This document shows positions 1 to 8,626 of a stretch of DNA of 64,000 nucleotides, piece after piece; position 1 is the stretch's first letter; every line of letters starts with the position of its first letter. The stretch lies in contig NZ_LZEW01000023.1 in assembly GCF_001676155.1 (NCBI RefSeq), positions 124,001-188,000 of the forward strand, read 5' to 3'. The notes beneath the pieces are model-generated. The model saw only the letters and a list, made by a program, of their open reading frames with translations, was not told where the DNA came from and did not search any database. Both the position numbers and the translations under genes were made by a program. This DNA is from Morganella psychrotolerans. GTDB taxonomy: Bacteria; Pseudomonadota; Gammaproteobacteria; Enterobacterales; Enterobacteriaceae.

Positions 1-590
1 ACAAAACCCTGTATGTCCCGGCACTGATCCCGTTCTTTCTCGTCGTGATCATCGGCATTTTTCTGTTCAGACTGACGCGCGGGCAGGTAAAAACCATGTT
101 TGTGCAGACCGCACAACAGACAAACAAGCCGTTTATTGCCCTGTTTGGTGCGCTAATCATGGTCAATCTGATGATGCAGGGCGGTGAAAATGCGCCGGTT
201 TATATTATCGGGCGTTCGCTTGCAGGTGCCACCGGTGAAAACTGGCTCTGGTTTGCCTCCTATCTGGGTGCGCTCGGCTCGTTCTTCTCCGGCTCCAATA
301 CCGTATCAAACCTGACCTTCGGCGGTATTCAGCAATCTATTGCACAGACTACCGGGCTTAATGTGAATTTAACCCTGGCGCTGCAATCTGTCGGCGGGGC
401 AATGGGCAACATGGTGTGCCTCAATAATATTATCGCGGTCTGCACTATCCTCGGGATCAGTAATGCAGAGGGATCGATTATCAAAAAGACGGTGGTTCCG
501 ATGTTTATTTACGGGCTGATTGCAGCCGGGATGGCGTTTATCCTGACGTTAGGTATACACGGCACTGATTTTGTTACAGACATTAAATAG
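1..590 (+). CDS. lldP: L-lactate permease, C-terminal part (truncated by window edge)
   Basis: The gene is open from the first bases of the window; only its last ~196 codons are present. The product is very hydrophobic and glycine-rich, with several predicted membrane segments and a stretch of small residues around SFFSGSNTVSNLTFGG, as expected for the end of an LctP-family proton-coupled lactate/glycolate permease of the inner membrane. It lies 9 bp upstream of lldD, so the two form an L-lactate uptake and oxidation operon. E. coli has the regulator gene lldR between them; here it is absent. Family assignment rests on the visible motif region and on the neighbour. Confidence 0.9.
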   Translation, partial: KTLYVPALIPFFLVVIIGIFLFRLTRGQVKTMFVQTAQQTNKPFIALFGALIMVNLMMQGGENAPVYIIGRSLAGATGENWLWFASYLGALGSFFSGSNTVSNLTFGGIQQSIAQTTGLNVNLTLALQSVGGAMGNMVCLNNIIAVCTILGISNAEGSIIKKTVVPMFIYGLIAAGMAFILTLGIHGTDFVTDIK

Positions 591-599
591 GTATTAAAG

Positions 600-1742
600 A
601 TGATTATTTCTGCTTCAACGGATTACCGGGCAGCAGCCAAAGCCAAATTGCCACCCTTTCTGTTCCATTATATTGATGGCGGGGCTTACACAGAGCACAC
701 CCTGAAACGCAACACGTCAGATCTTGCGGATATCGCCCTGCGCCAGCGTGTGCTACGTGATATGTCTTCCCTCAGCCTGGAAACAGAGCTGTTTGGTGAA
801 AAGCTGGCGATGCCGGTCGCCCTTGCGCCTGTCGGGCTGACAGGGATGTATGCCCGGCGCGGGGAAGTGCAGGCAGCAAAAGCGGCAGCAAATAAAGGTA
901 TTCCGTTTACCCTTTCCACCGTTTCGGTCTGTCCGATTGAAGAAGTCGCTCCGGCAATTGACCGCCCGATGTGGTTCCAGCTCTATGTTCTGCGTGATCG
1001 CGGCTTTATGAAGAATGCACTGGAGCGCGCCAAAGCCGCCGGGGTAAAAACCCTGGTGTTCACTGTGGATATGCCGGTGCCGGGCGCGCGTTACCGCGAT
1101 GCGCATTCCGGAATGAGCGGTCCGAATGCCGCCATGCGCCGGATATTTCAGGCAATGGTGCATCCACGCTGGGCGCTGGATGTCGGGCTGCTGGGTAAAC
1201 CGCATGATCTGGGCAATATTTCTGCCTATCGCGGCGAGCCGACCAAACTGGAAGATTATATCGGCTGGCTGGGTGCAAACTTCGATCCGTCCATTTCCTG
1301 GAAAGATCTGGAGTGGATCCGTGAATTCTGGGAAGGTCCGATGATCATCAAAGGTATTCTGGATGCGGAAGATGCAAAAGACGCAGTCCGGTTTGGCGCA
1401 GACGGTATTATTGTCTCAAACCACGGCGGACGTCAGCTCGACGGCGTGCTATCCACTGCCCGCGCCCTGCCTGCTATTGCTGACGCCGTAAAATCGGATA
1501 TTACTATTCTGAGTGATTCCGGAGTTCGCAACGGGCTGGATGTGGTGCGGATGATCGCGCTGGGGGCAGATTCTGTTCTGCTCGGACGCGCGTTTGTTTA
1601 TGCGCTGGCGGCACACGGACAGGCCGGTGTTGAAAACCTGCTTGATCTGATTGATAAAGAAATGCGTGTGGCAATGACCCTGACCGGCGCCAAAACAATC
1701 CGCGATATTTCCCGCGACTCACTGGTTAATCTGCCGGGCTGA
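600..1742 (+). CDS. lldD: L-lactate dehydrogenase, FMN-dependent (quinone-linked)
   Basis: This 380-residue member of the FMN-dependent alpha-hydroxyacid dehydrogenase family oxidises L-lactate to pyruvate at the inner membrane and passes electrons to the respiratory chain. The start [16 protein letters not shown] matches the E. coli enzyme almost exactly. The family signature [10 protein letters not shown], containing the catalytic His and the substrate-binding Arg, lies at about residues 274-283. The C-terminal LLGRAF flavin-phosphate loop follows at about residue 323. The protein is about 16 residues shorter at the C-terminus than E. coli LldD, which lacks conserved catalytic residues in that tail. 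It is co-transcribed with lldP, 9 bp upstream. Confidence 0.97.
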   Translation: MIISASTDYRAAAKAKLPPFLFHYIDGGAYTEHTLKRNTSDLADIALRQRVLRDMSSLSLETELFGEKLAMPVALAPVGLTGMYARRGEVQAAKAAANKGIPFTLSTVSVCPIEEVAPAIDRPMWFQLYVLRDRGFMKNALERAKAAGVKTLVFTVDMPVPGARYRDAHSGMSGPNAAMRRIFQAMVHPRWALDVGLLGKPHDLGNISAYRGEPTKLEDYIGWLGANFDPSISWKDLEWIREFWEGPMIIKGILDAEDAKDAVRFGADGIIVSNHGGRQLDGVLSTARALPAIADAVKSDITILSDSGVRNGLDVVRMIALGADSVLLGRAFVYALAAHGQAGVENLLDLIDKEMRVAMTLTGAKTIRDISRDSLVNLPG

Positions 1743-1766
1743 TTTACGATTTTATCTCTTTACTGA

Positions 1767-1952
1767 AGCCACTCTCCGGAGTGGCTGAGATTGCCGACAT
1801 TGCAGGATAAAACGGGGTTTTTCCTGCAATGTGTTATCAGCCGAAAATCAATAAATTGATTTTCCTGGTTTATTTTACAACCTCTCTTGGTCGTCACCAA
1901 ACCTTGTAGGTTTGTCAACGGCCTGAGCCACTCTCCGGAGTGGCTTTTTTTT
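1767..1952 (+). other. array of five RNA hairpins after lldD, the last a terminator
   Basis: Five stem-loops follow the lldD stop in tandem. The first, AGCCACTCTCCGGAGTGGCT, is at 1767-1786. The second has arms ACATTGCAGGA and TCCTGCAATGT at 1797-1832. The third has arms GAAAATCAAT and ATTGATTTTC with a 2-base loop at 1843-1864. The fourth is CAAACC/GGTTTG at 1898-1914. The fifth repeats the first hairpin exactly at 1926-1945 and is followed by a run of T. The last is a good intrinsic terminator. The rest could be a structured 3' UTR or a 3'-derived small RNA; that is inference. Confidence 0.6.
1926..1952 (+). terminator. intrinsic terminator of the lld operon
   Basis: A perfect inverted repeat with 8-bp arms and a 4-base loop (AGCCACTC TCCG GAGTGGCT) is followed directly by eight T residues. 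An identical hairpin without the T run stands 159 bp upstream. Confidence 0.85.
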
Positions 1953-2256
1953 GTTTTATGTTGTTTTGATTCTCATTTACACCGTTTAATCAGATCACTA
2001 TCACATAAAACAACATATAACAAAATAATTACATAATAATCAAATAGTCACTAATCCATATAAATATCAAAATATCAGCCAATACAACCACATTACCAGA
2101 TTAATGCAGCCATTTAATCCGACAAAGCCCCATGGCATGATTGTTTTATAAATAAGACGCCTTATTTTGATGTGTTGCTTTGCTTTGTTATGCCATGCAA
2201 TATCAACAAAAAACAACAATAAGTCGTTACTTACCCTGAACCCCTGAGGTCCGATT
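1953..2256. other. AT-rich upstream region of the EIIC-like gene
   Basis: There is no gene in this stretch. It is strongly AT-rich and should hold the promoter of the gene starting at 2257. A short inverted repeat, AATAAG ACGC CTTATT, at 2151-2166 is a possible operator. Inverted copies of ATGGCAT/ATGCCAT lie near 2132 and 2190. No promoter hexamers stand out enough to call. The ribosome binding site CCTGAGG lies just before the ATG at 2257. Confidence 0.4.
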
Positions 2257-3831
2257 ATGAAAAAGATTGTAATACTGGGCAGTAGTGGCGGGAATCTGTA
2301 CAACCTCGGTGGTGCAGATCCTGAAAAACTTCTGAGCGAGATTTACACACAATGTCATTCCGCAGATATCTGTATTGCTGCTGTTCAGTTTATTGCAGCA
2401 CAAGCATCAATGGATGTCGCCAAACCCACAACCGCAGCAGCAGTTTTTACCCTGACAGAAGAGGATGCCATTCCTGCTGTTACCTTTTCCGGCACACTGG
2501 CGCAAGTCAATGATGCTGTGCGTGACAGCGATGCCCGGATTGCACAGCAGATAGAACAAGGTGAAATCGACGGCATTATTGTGATGAGCGGCGACCCGCA
2601 CAATGCTAACCGGCTGGCACTTGCGGCAGCAGCAGCAAAGAAAGTCCCGGTTGTCGGCACAGGCGGTACATCTATGGCGCACATTGCAGCAAGTGGAGCC
2701 AATGTGATTGCCACCTCCGGCACCACAGGTACCACCAGCAGAACCCGCGCCATCTCATTTGCCTCTTCCCTGTGCAAACACTGGGGCATTAAATTCCGAC
2801 CGATTTTAGGTGCGGCTAATACGCCGGGCGGTCCTTCTGATAAAAGCCTGCTCAAACGGATGAATATCCGCGGCATTATGATCCCCGCACTGCCCGGCTT
2901 TATCGCCATGGCAATTGTGCTGGCGCTGAGTCACATTCCGGGACTCGAAAGCCTGGATGCTATCTTCCAGTTACTGCTTAAAGGTCTGCCGGTGATTGTT
3001 GCCGTGATTGCCGCCAAGCAGGTTTCTGAGCTGGATGAAGTTTCTATTGTCGCCGGTGTGGTTGCCGGGGTGCTCTCTGTTGAAGGCGGGCTGATCGGCG
3101 GGATCGCAGGCGGGATCATGGCCGGTGTGTTTGTCCGCTATCTGTTTACGCTGTGCCTGAACTGGAAATTCCCGATGACCACCGTCAACATTGTGGCAGG
3201 CGGGATTTCAGGACTGGCAGCCGGTCTGATTATGTATTACTTCCTCAGCCCGCTGGCGCTGATGGGCGGTAACTACATCAAACTGGCACTGGAAAGCACA
3301 CTGGCATTCAGTCCGGTACTGGCGGGTTTACTGGCAGGATTAGTTATCTGGCCGGCGATCCTCGGCGGTGTTTATCACGCGGTTATCCTCCCGCTGGTGT
3401 TACTGGAGATGGAAAAATCCGGCGTCAGCTTCCTGGGTGCTGTTGATATGGTCGGGCTGGTGATGGTCGCGGCAGGTATTAACCTTGCTAATGTCATCGC
3501 ACCGCGCGAACGCAGTGAAGCCGCTGTTGCCGCACCGGGACTGCTGATTAATATGGGGTTCGGCACCTTTGTTGAGTCCGCTTATCCCTTCATGTTTGCC
3601 AATAAAATTGTGTTCGGCGGGGCCATTCTCTCTGCCGGTATCGGCGGCATGATGCTCGGTATGTTTGATGTTAAAGGCGTGGCGTATGTTCCGGCATTTG
3701 CCTCCCCGTTCTTATCCAACAACGCGGTATACATGGCGCTGACCATGACCGTTATTCTGATTTTAACCTGTACCATTACTGTCATTGCCAACCGTTTCAG
3801 TGCAGTGACATCCGCGAAAGCGGCGGGCTGA
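2257..3831 (+). CDS. EIIC_2-like integral membrane protein with N-terminal soluble Rossmann-like domain
   Basis: This 524-residue protein has two parts. Residues 1 to about 190 are soluble, begin with a strand-loop motif (KKIVILGSSGG) and contain a Gly/Thr-rich stretch (VGTGGTSMAHIAA, ATSGTTGTTSRTR) suited to phosphate or sugar-phosphate binding. Residues from about 205 onward form around ten membrane segments rich in Gly and Ala, resembling the PTS_EIIC_2 membrane family. I see no cytoplasmic phospho-acceptor EIIA or EIIB signature. The start is supported by a GAGG ribosome binding site. It heads a block with a TIM-barrel enzyme, a HAD phosphatase and a DeoR regulator, which suggests uptake and breakdown of a sugar or sugar acid. 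The substrate is unknown. Confidence 0.6.
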   Translation: MKKIVILGSSGGNLYNLGGADPEKLLSEIYTQCHSADICIAAVQFIAAQASMDVAKPTTAAAVFTLTEEDAIPAVTFSGTLAQVNDAVRDSDARIAQQIEQGEIDGIIVMSGDPHNANRLALAAAAAKKVPVVGTGGTSMAHIAASGANVIATSGTTGTTSRTRAISFASSLCKHWGIKFRPILGAANTPGGPSDKSLLKRMNIRGIMIPALPGFIAMAIVLALSHIPGLESLDAIFQLLLKGLPVIVAVIAAKQVSELDEVSIVAGVVAGVLSVEGGLIGGIAGGIMAGVFVRYLFTLCLNWKFPMTTVNIVAGGISGLAAGLIMYYFLSPLALMGGNYIKLALESTLAFSPVLAGLLAGLVIWPAILGGVYHAVILPLVLLEMEKSGVSFLGAVDMVGLVMVAAGINLANVIAPRERSEAAVAAPGLLINMGFGTFVESAYPFMFANKIVFGGAILSAGIGGMMLGMFDVKGVAYVPAFASPFLSNNAVYMALTMTVILILTCTITVIANRFSAVTSAKAAG

Positions 3832-3840
3832 TTCAAAGAC

Positions 3841-3968
3841 TATACCCAACGTCATTCGAATTGCAGGCAGGCGGCAAGGGAAGATAGACGGGGAGCATAG
3901 ACAAACTATGTGACCCGGCTGGCTGAGTACCGCCAACGAACCTGCGGTTTGAATGAATAAGGGTATAT
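3841..3968. repeat. TATACCC intergenic repeat, long form (copy 1)
   Basis: This is a 128-bp element beginning TATACCCAACGTCATTC and ending TTGAATGAATAAGGGTATA, with a central CATAGACAAACTATG hairpin. It has the same ends and interior as the other long copies. It separates the EIIC-like gene from the TIM-barrel gene, inside what looks like one operon. Confidence 0.9.
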
Positions 3969-4023
3969 ACAGCAATACTAAGTGTGAAAAATATCACACG
4001 CCAACACCAGGGCTTTATTAAAA

Positions 4024-4041
4024 CGGCACTTTAAAGTGCCG
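4024..4041. promoter_or_regulatory. perfect 18-bp palindrome upstream of the TIM-barrel gene
   Basis: CGGCACTTTAAAGTGCCG is a complete palindrome about 35 bp before the ATG at 4076. It could be an operator, for instance for the DeoR-family regulator encoded downstream, or an RNA hairpin. It is not followed by a T run on the plus strand, so it is a poor plus-strand terminator. Confidence 0.4.
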
Positions 4042-4075
4042 GTAACTAAAAAAATAATGAATGTAAGAGGTTAAT

Positions 4076-4918
4076 ATGTTTATAGGTGATATGAATAAAA
4101 AACGTGAACAGGCAATGGTAAAAGTAAGAAATGCTATTGCGCTGCACAACGGGCAGACACTGCTCAGTACAGGTATCACCGGTGATGACGCGCGACTGGC
4201 GAAAGCTGTGTGTGATGCCGGGGTGAAAATGCTTGAACCAAACCACCCGGCACTGGCGCTGGCGCGCGGACACCGTGGTGTGAATAACATGCACGCCGCA
4301 GAGCAAATCCGCCATGAAATCTCCACCACGCAGATGGCAGAAGCGGTTAACGGTATTCGTAATGTTATTCCTGATGATGTGTTTATTACTGTCGGGATCG
4401 CCGGTGGTTTCACTGAAACCATCCCGGTGCCGGTCACAGAAGAAGACATTTTACAGATTGCCCGCGCAGGGGCTGACGGGCTGCACACGCATAAATCCAC
4501 CTTTGAAGACCTGGCGGATATTGTCAATCTGGCGCACCGTTTTGGTCTGACCGTTGATGCCTATATTGGTCATCCGGATGATTTACACACCTTTGGCATT
4601 CCGGCGGAAACCCCGGAAGACGTCGCAAGAGTCGCGAAGAAAATGGAAGCCATCGGCGTGGATATGATTGGTCTGATGACCGGTATGAGCTACGAAGGTG
4701 TGGGTGCCGGTGAAATTCCGGAGCAAATCAAAGCCCGCCTGAAAGCACTGGTTGGCGCAGTGAGTGTACCGACACTGGCGGAAGGCGGAATTAACGTCGC
4801 CAATGCCAAAGCATTTAAAGAAACCGGCGTACATATTTTAGTGGTTGGTACAGCGATTGATAATGTGGTGTGTCAGGCGGCAGCGCAGGTCACCCAATCC
4901 TTTATTCATCACAACTGA
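4076..4918 (+). CDS. HisA/HisF-like TIM-barrel protein, uncharacterised
   Basis: This 280-residue soluble protein has a (beta/alpha)8-barrel pattern: alternating hydrophobic strands ending in motifs such as VKMLEPNHP, ITVGIAGGF, ADGLHTHKS, VDAYIGHPDD, VDMIGLMTG, VPTLAEGGIN and VHILVVGTAI. The last two resemble the phosphate-binding loops of HisA/HisF and sugar-phosphate decarboxylases or aldolases. It should act on a phosphorylated sugar or sugar acid; the reaction cannot be named from sequence. The ATG at 4076 is chosen because AGAGG lies 5 bp upstream; internal Met codons follow at residues 6 and 14. It is followed closely by a HAD phosphatase. Confidence 0.6.
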   Translation: MFIGDMNKKREQAMVKVRNAIALHNGQTLLSTGITGDDARLAKAVCDAGVKMLEPNHPALALARGHRGVNNMHAAEQIRHEISTTQMAEAVNGIRNVIPDDVFITVGIAGGFTETIPVPVTEEDILQIARAGADGLHTHKSTFEDLADIVNLAHRFGLTVDAYIGHPDDLHTFGIPAETPEDVARVAKKMEAIGVDMIGLMTGMSYEGVGAGEIPEQIKARLKALVGAVSVPTLAEGGINVANAKAFKETGVHILVVGTAIDNVVCQAAAQVTQSFIHHN

Positions 4919-4930
4919 TTGTTATCCAAT

Positions 4931-4957
4931 GCGGGAGCCTGCTCCCGCTGAGGTTTT
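4931..4957 (+). other. hairpin overlapping the leader of the HAD gene
   Basis: GCGGGAGC CT GCTCCCGC is a perfect stem-loop, followed by TGAGGTTTTTT and the ATG at 4960. It looks like a weak intrinsic terminator, but the T-rich tail also contains the GAGG ribosome binding site of the next gene. It may tune read-through into the HAD gene. Confidence 0.5.
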
Positions 4958-4959
4958 TT

Positions 4960-5778
4960 ATGACAACACTGGCTATCGATCTCGACGGCACATTACTTCA
5001 TCCTGACAATTATATTTCAGCTGCAAACCGGCAGGCATTACTGGCGCTCCCGGCTGAAACCAATATTGTTATCTGTTCTGCCCGCCCGCTTCAGCCTATT
5101 CTTTCTCTGCTTGATAATGCAGACCTGCACACTGTTATCCGGGCTGTCGGGGCATTTAACGGCGCAGTTATTTATGATTGCCGCACACACTCAGTACTGA
5201 GCAAAACCACACTTTGTCCGGCTGTGTTATCTCAGTTACAACCTGTCCTGCAATCCATTCCCTGCGGCTGGCATGCATTTACCACGGATGCCCTGCTCTG
5301 CCTGCCGGGCGAACGCGCCGACTATACAACACACGAAGCCGCCCTGTTTGGTCTGCCGGTCAACACAGTGACAGCCGATGAATTATTCAGCCGCGCTGAT
5401 ATTCTCAAAATTACCCTGTGCGGTGATGCGCAGGATCTGGCTCTGCGGGTACAGACACTGCGCCCGGAACTGCCGTCAGCGCTGCGGACATTTTTTACCG
5501 ATCAGCACTATTTTGAGCTGGTGCCGGGATCGGTCAGTAAAGGCGCGGTACTGCATGAACTGACAGCAAAAGGAATTATCCCGCCCGGATCAGTAATGGC
5601 TGTCGGCGACCAGGAAAACGATCTCTCTTTGTTTGAAGCCGCCGATATCCGGGTGGCGATGGGCAATGCCGTTCCCGCGCTGAAGCAACATGCCGATTTT
5701 ATCACCGGCACCTGCCGGGATGATGGTGTTGCCGCCGCACTCCGCCATTTTATCTCCGCATTCCGCAACGGCGGATAA
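4960..5778 (+). CDS. Cof-type HAD phosphatase
   Basis: This 272-residue haloacid dehalogenase superfamily phosphatase of the Cof/YidA type has catalytic motif [10 protein letters not shown] at the N-terminus (nucleophile Asp8, acid Asp10). Motif II is ICSAR near residue 38. Motif III is SKGAVL, and motif IV is [10 protein letters not shown] near residue 220. It should dephosphorylate a small sugar phosphate in the cytoplasm. The start at 4960 is preferred over an upstream in-frame GTG because motif I normally sits at the very N-terminus and GAGG precedes it. It belongs to the block 2257-6578. Confidence 0.8.
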   Translation: MTTLAIDLDGTLLHPDNYISAANRQALLALPAETNIVICSARPLQPILSLLDNADLHTVIRAVGAFNGAVIYDCRTHSVLSKTTLCPAVLSQLQPVLQSIPCGWHAFTTDALLCLPGERADYTTHEAALFGLPVNTVTADELFSRADILKITLCGDAQDLALRVQTLRPELPSALRTFFTDQHYFELVPGSVSKGAVLHELTAKGIIPPGSVMAVGDQENDLSLFEAADIRVAMGNAVPALKQHADFITGTCRDDGVAAALRHFISAFRNGG

Positions 5779-5809
5779 TGCGCTAATATTGTTACTGTTT
5801 AAGGGCGCG

Positions 5810-6578
5810 ATGAGAACAGCCATGAATCCGGTTAAAAGAAAGCAATATATCCTCAGCCAGTTGGGTCTGAAGGGGGAAATCAGTGTTCAGGATCTTGCTG
5901 ATGAGCTGAATGTCACCTCAGAAACTATCCGCCGCGACCTCTCCATTCTGGAAAAAGAGGGCGAAATCATTAAGATCCACGGTGGCGCGATGAAGAAAAA
6001 AAAGTGTCAGCGAAGGCAGCTTTGAACAGCGCCTTGAACTGAACCGTGATGAGAAAATGATCCTCGCGCGTTATGCCGCAGGGCTTGTCTCTCAACACGA
6101 CACACTTTATATCGACTCCTGCTCCACGACTCTGCTCTTTTCAGGCTTGCTGCCGATGGTTGCTTTCACTGTCTTTACCAACTCCGCACTGATCGCCGAT
6201 AAAATTGCCTCACAGAATGCACTGGCGAAAGTCTATGTGCTGGGCGGAGAGTACAGCCATGAATTCCGCGCCAATCTCGGTGCCAAAACCCTGCATGAAA
6301 TCGACCATATTTATGCTGACTTTGCCTTTGTCGGCGCAGGAGGGATAAGCGGAGACGGGATCCTGGTCAAAAGTGTGGAAGAGGGCATGATCGCGCAAAA
6401 AATGCTGGCAAAAAGTAAGCAGAAAATTATTCTGGCGGACTCCAGCAAATTCGGTCAGCAGGGTATTTTAAAAATTGCGGAAATTGCCGGTATCGATAAA
6501 ATAATTTGTGACGATAAATGGCAAAAAGCTCACGAATTCCGGGATATCTACCCCGAAAAAGTGGTGATCGTGACGTAA
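5810..6578 (+). CDS. DeoR-family transcriptional regulator, frameshifted in an A8 run
   Basis: The N-terminal part (5810-6025) has the DeoR helix-turn-helix, [21 protein letters not shown], then [13 protein letters not shown]. The C-terminal part (from about 6004 to 6578) is the DeoRC sugar-phosphate-sensor domain, with [17 protein letters not shown] and FVGAGGIS motifs. The two halves are in different frames. The break is at AAAAAAAA, 5996-6003; removing one A joins them through [22 protein letters not shown] into one ~255-residue protein of normal family length. Start could be 5810 or 5822. It is probably the repressor of the block starting at 2257 and responds to its phosphorylated intermediate. 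See the finding on homopolymers. Confidence 0.8.
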
Positions 6579-6595
6579 GGGGCTCTCCCCTTACG
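6574..6595. other. hairpin between convergent genes
   Basis: CGTAAGGGG CTCT CCCCTTACG overlaps the stop codons of both the DeoR gene and the DUF421 gene. It has no T run, so it is at best a weak bidirectional terminator. Confidence 0.45.
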
Positions 6596-7270
6596 GCTGT
6601 AACGGCTCACTGTGATGCCCGGTCATGCGCCCGTCTTTCATGACCACATTAATATTGCCGTCATAAAATTCAGCAAGAAACACCTCTTCGGGATTGTCGA
6701 CGCCAAGCTTTTTCAGCCCGCTCTCCAGCCAGGCTTCATCATATCCAATCTGTTCCAGCTCGTTTTTACGCGGTACGCCATCTTTCATAATAATCACAGA
6801 AGGCATCTGTTTTTTATCACAAATCACCGTCAACTGACCATCAGGCTCTATCTGCGCATAATAAACGTCACTGAACGAATAAATTCCCTGAGAATGCATC
6901 CTTGATGCAATATTCAGGATATCAATTTTATTTCGTTTTTCATGGATGCTATCCATGATAAATAACCCGTTTTTTTATAATGGGTATCGGGTTACCTATC
7001 GCAACAGAACGAAAAAAAATTAATATGCTTGCTAACCCAATTGACCGCACTGATAAAACTAACGCCAATCAGCAATAAAATAACATATTGTGTTAATGGA
7101 ATGCTGTCGCTGTATATCACACCGCCGATAATACCGCCAAGGACAAAGTTACCAATAAAATCAACCGGTGTCATTTGTGATAACTGTGTTTTTCCGGAAA
7201 TATTCATGTGCGTAATCACAATAACAAAACCAATGATAAACTTCACAATAACAAACAGATAATATGTCAT
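6591..7270 (-). CDS. DUF421 (YetF/YcaP-like) membrane protein, two frameshifts
   Basis: The N-terminal half (7270 down to about 7012) has about three membrane segments and the DUF421 pattern SQMTPVDFIGNFVLGGIIGG. The C-terminal half (about 6976 to 6591) is the cytoplasmic domain with IYSFSDVYYAQIEPDGQLTV and VFLAEFYDGNINV. Two single-base insertions break it: an A8 run at 7012-7019 and a T7 run at 6970-6976. Removing one base at each gives a continuous ~225-residue protein joined through HINFFRSVAIGNPIPIIKNG. AAGGA precedes the ATG. The function of the family is not settled; it is cell-envelope or stress associated. Confidence 0.75.
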
Positions 7271-7622
7271 GGATTTTCCTTAATCACTGCGTAATTCGAC
7301 ATAATCAATTGAAATAAAAAGAAATAAATAAAGTTTCAATATATTTTACTTCTTATTTTATTTGGCTTTTACTCTCCGGACAGCCATTACCATCACAAAA
7401 CCGATAGCGGCACTTGTATCTATTATATACTGTATAATTTCTCAGGATTATTAATTAAATAAGAAAAATCATATACAAGCGAAATTTAGTTTTCTATGCT
7501 GAATGAGACAATGATATCGTATCATTATATCGCTTAGCAGATACATCGATTTAGTTTTATAATGATATATCACAGATATCTATCTGGTTATTTTACTCAA
7601 CGTTTTTCGAAGAGGGTTAATC
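7271..7622. other. AT-rich divergent promoter region
   Basis: This gene-free region between the divergent DUF421 and lipoprotein genes is strongly AT-rich. It holds an inverted repeat AATGATA TCG TATCATT at 7510-7526, a possible operator for the lipoprotein gene. No promoter hexamers are called. Confidence 0.4.
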
Positions 7623-8160
7623 ATGAAAAAGACATTATTAAGTTCACTGATCCTGGCGGGTGTTTTTATTTTTGCAACCGGCTGTGATGACAGCAGTAAA
7701 ACCGATCCTGCCGCACAGAAGGCGCAGGAAGGTGCTGCACAGATTAAGGATGCAGCGGAACAGAAAGCAGGCGAACTGAAACAAGACGCCAAAGATGTCG
7801 CAAATGAGACTGAAAAGAAAGCGGATGAACTGAAGCAGGATGCAAAAGAGAAAACAGGTGCGGTCATCGATGATGCCAAAGAGAAAGCCGCCGATATCCG
7901 TAATGAGGCGGATAAAAAAGCCGATGAACTAAAGAAAGAAGCGGATAATATTCTCAGTGACGCCAAAGACAAAGGCGAAGACGCTAAAAAAAGCGGCTGA
8001 AGAAAAAGCAACAGAGCTGAAAAAGGAAGCTGCTGACGCAAAAGAGGCCGCAGAGAAAAAAGCGGATGAGCTGAAAACACAAGCCACAGAGAAAAAAGAC
8101 GAACTGAAACAAGACCTGTCTGACAAACTCGGTGATGCACAAAAAGCGCTGAACCAGTAA
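7623..8160 (+). CDS. LEA-like repetitive lipoprotein, frameshifted in an A7 run
   Basis: The N-terminus is a lipoprotein signal peptide with lipobox ATGC (Cys21), followed by Asp-Asp, a residue pattern associated with retention in the inner membrane. The mature protein is almost entirely Ala/Lys/Glu/Asp in ~11-residue units (ADELKQDAKE, ADELKKEADN, ATELKKEAAD), predicted to be a long amphipathic helix like group-3 late-embryogenesis-abundant proteins. The reading frame breaks at A7, 7986-7992; removing one A carries DAKK into AAEEKATELKKEAADAKEAA and gives ~178 residues ending ALNQ. A stress or desiccation protective role in the periplasm is inference. Confidence 0.75.
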
Positions 8161-8180
8161 TAATCCGTAAAATAAAGACG

Positions 8181-8213
8181 AGCCGGAAATCAATAATGTT
8201 TCCGGCTTTTTTA
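8181..8213 (+). terminator. intrinsic terminator of the lipoprotein gene
   Basis: AGCCGGAAA and TTTCCGGCT form a 9-bp stem with a 9-base loop, followed by a T run. Confidence 0.85.
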
Positions 8214-8317
8214 TTGCTTTATATCATCGGCTTCCCGCTATACCGCGCCGGAATCCAGATAAAATATTTTCATCATTTTCCGGAAAAAAGCCGGATTACT
8301 TGCCGCAGAGTGACATT

Positions 8318-8458
8318 TTTGGCACTATTACCCTCTTTTTTTTATCATTAAGGGGAAATTCATCCAAAATATTACACCCGTTTTTATCCATTTTTGTATC
8401 TCTTTATATCCGTAATTTCTGATATTCCCGCACACTTTTGTGCCGGGGTTTTTTATTT
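8318..8458 (+). other. possible small-RNA gene ending in an intrinsic terminator
   Basis: A gene-free stretch contains TTGGCA about 18 bp before TATCAT, then about 90 bp of U-rich sequence, then hairpin GCACA CTTT TGTGC followed by CGGGG and six T. The layout of promoter-like hexamers, no ORF and a terminator suggests a short transcript. I do not recognise it as any known sRNA. The rest of 8214-8552 shows nothing else I can name. Confidence 0.25.
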
Positions 8459-8552
8459 ATTCGCTACGCTGATGCGTACCGTTTTCAGAAGGAAAGTCCG
8501 ACGCTTTAGTGCAGTGCATTCACCTTTTACTGCCGGCGTTATCTGCAACTGA

Positions 8553-8611
8553 TATACCCTTATTCATTCAAACTACAGGTTCGTTGCCTGCATCCTGAAT
8601 GACGTTGGGTA
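8553..8611. repeat. TATACCC intergenic repeat, short form (copy 2)
   Basis: This 59-bp copy runs TATACCCTTATTCATTC to ATGACGTTGGGTA and lacks the interior of the long form. It ends about 15 bp before the start codon at 8627, so it lies in the leader of the BCCT transporter gene. Confidence 0.9.
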
Positions 8612-8626
8612 AAAAAGGAATAATTC

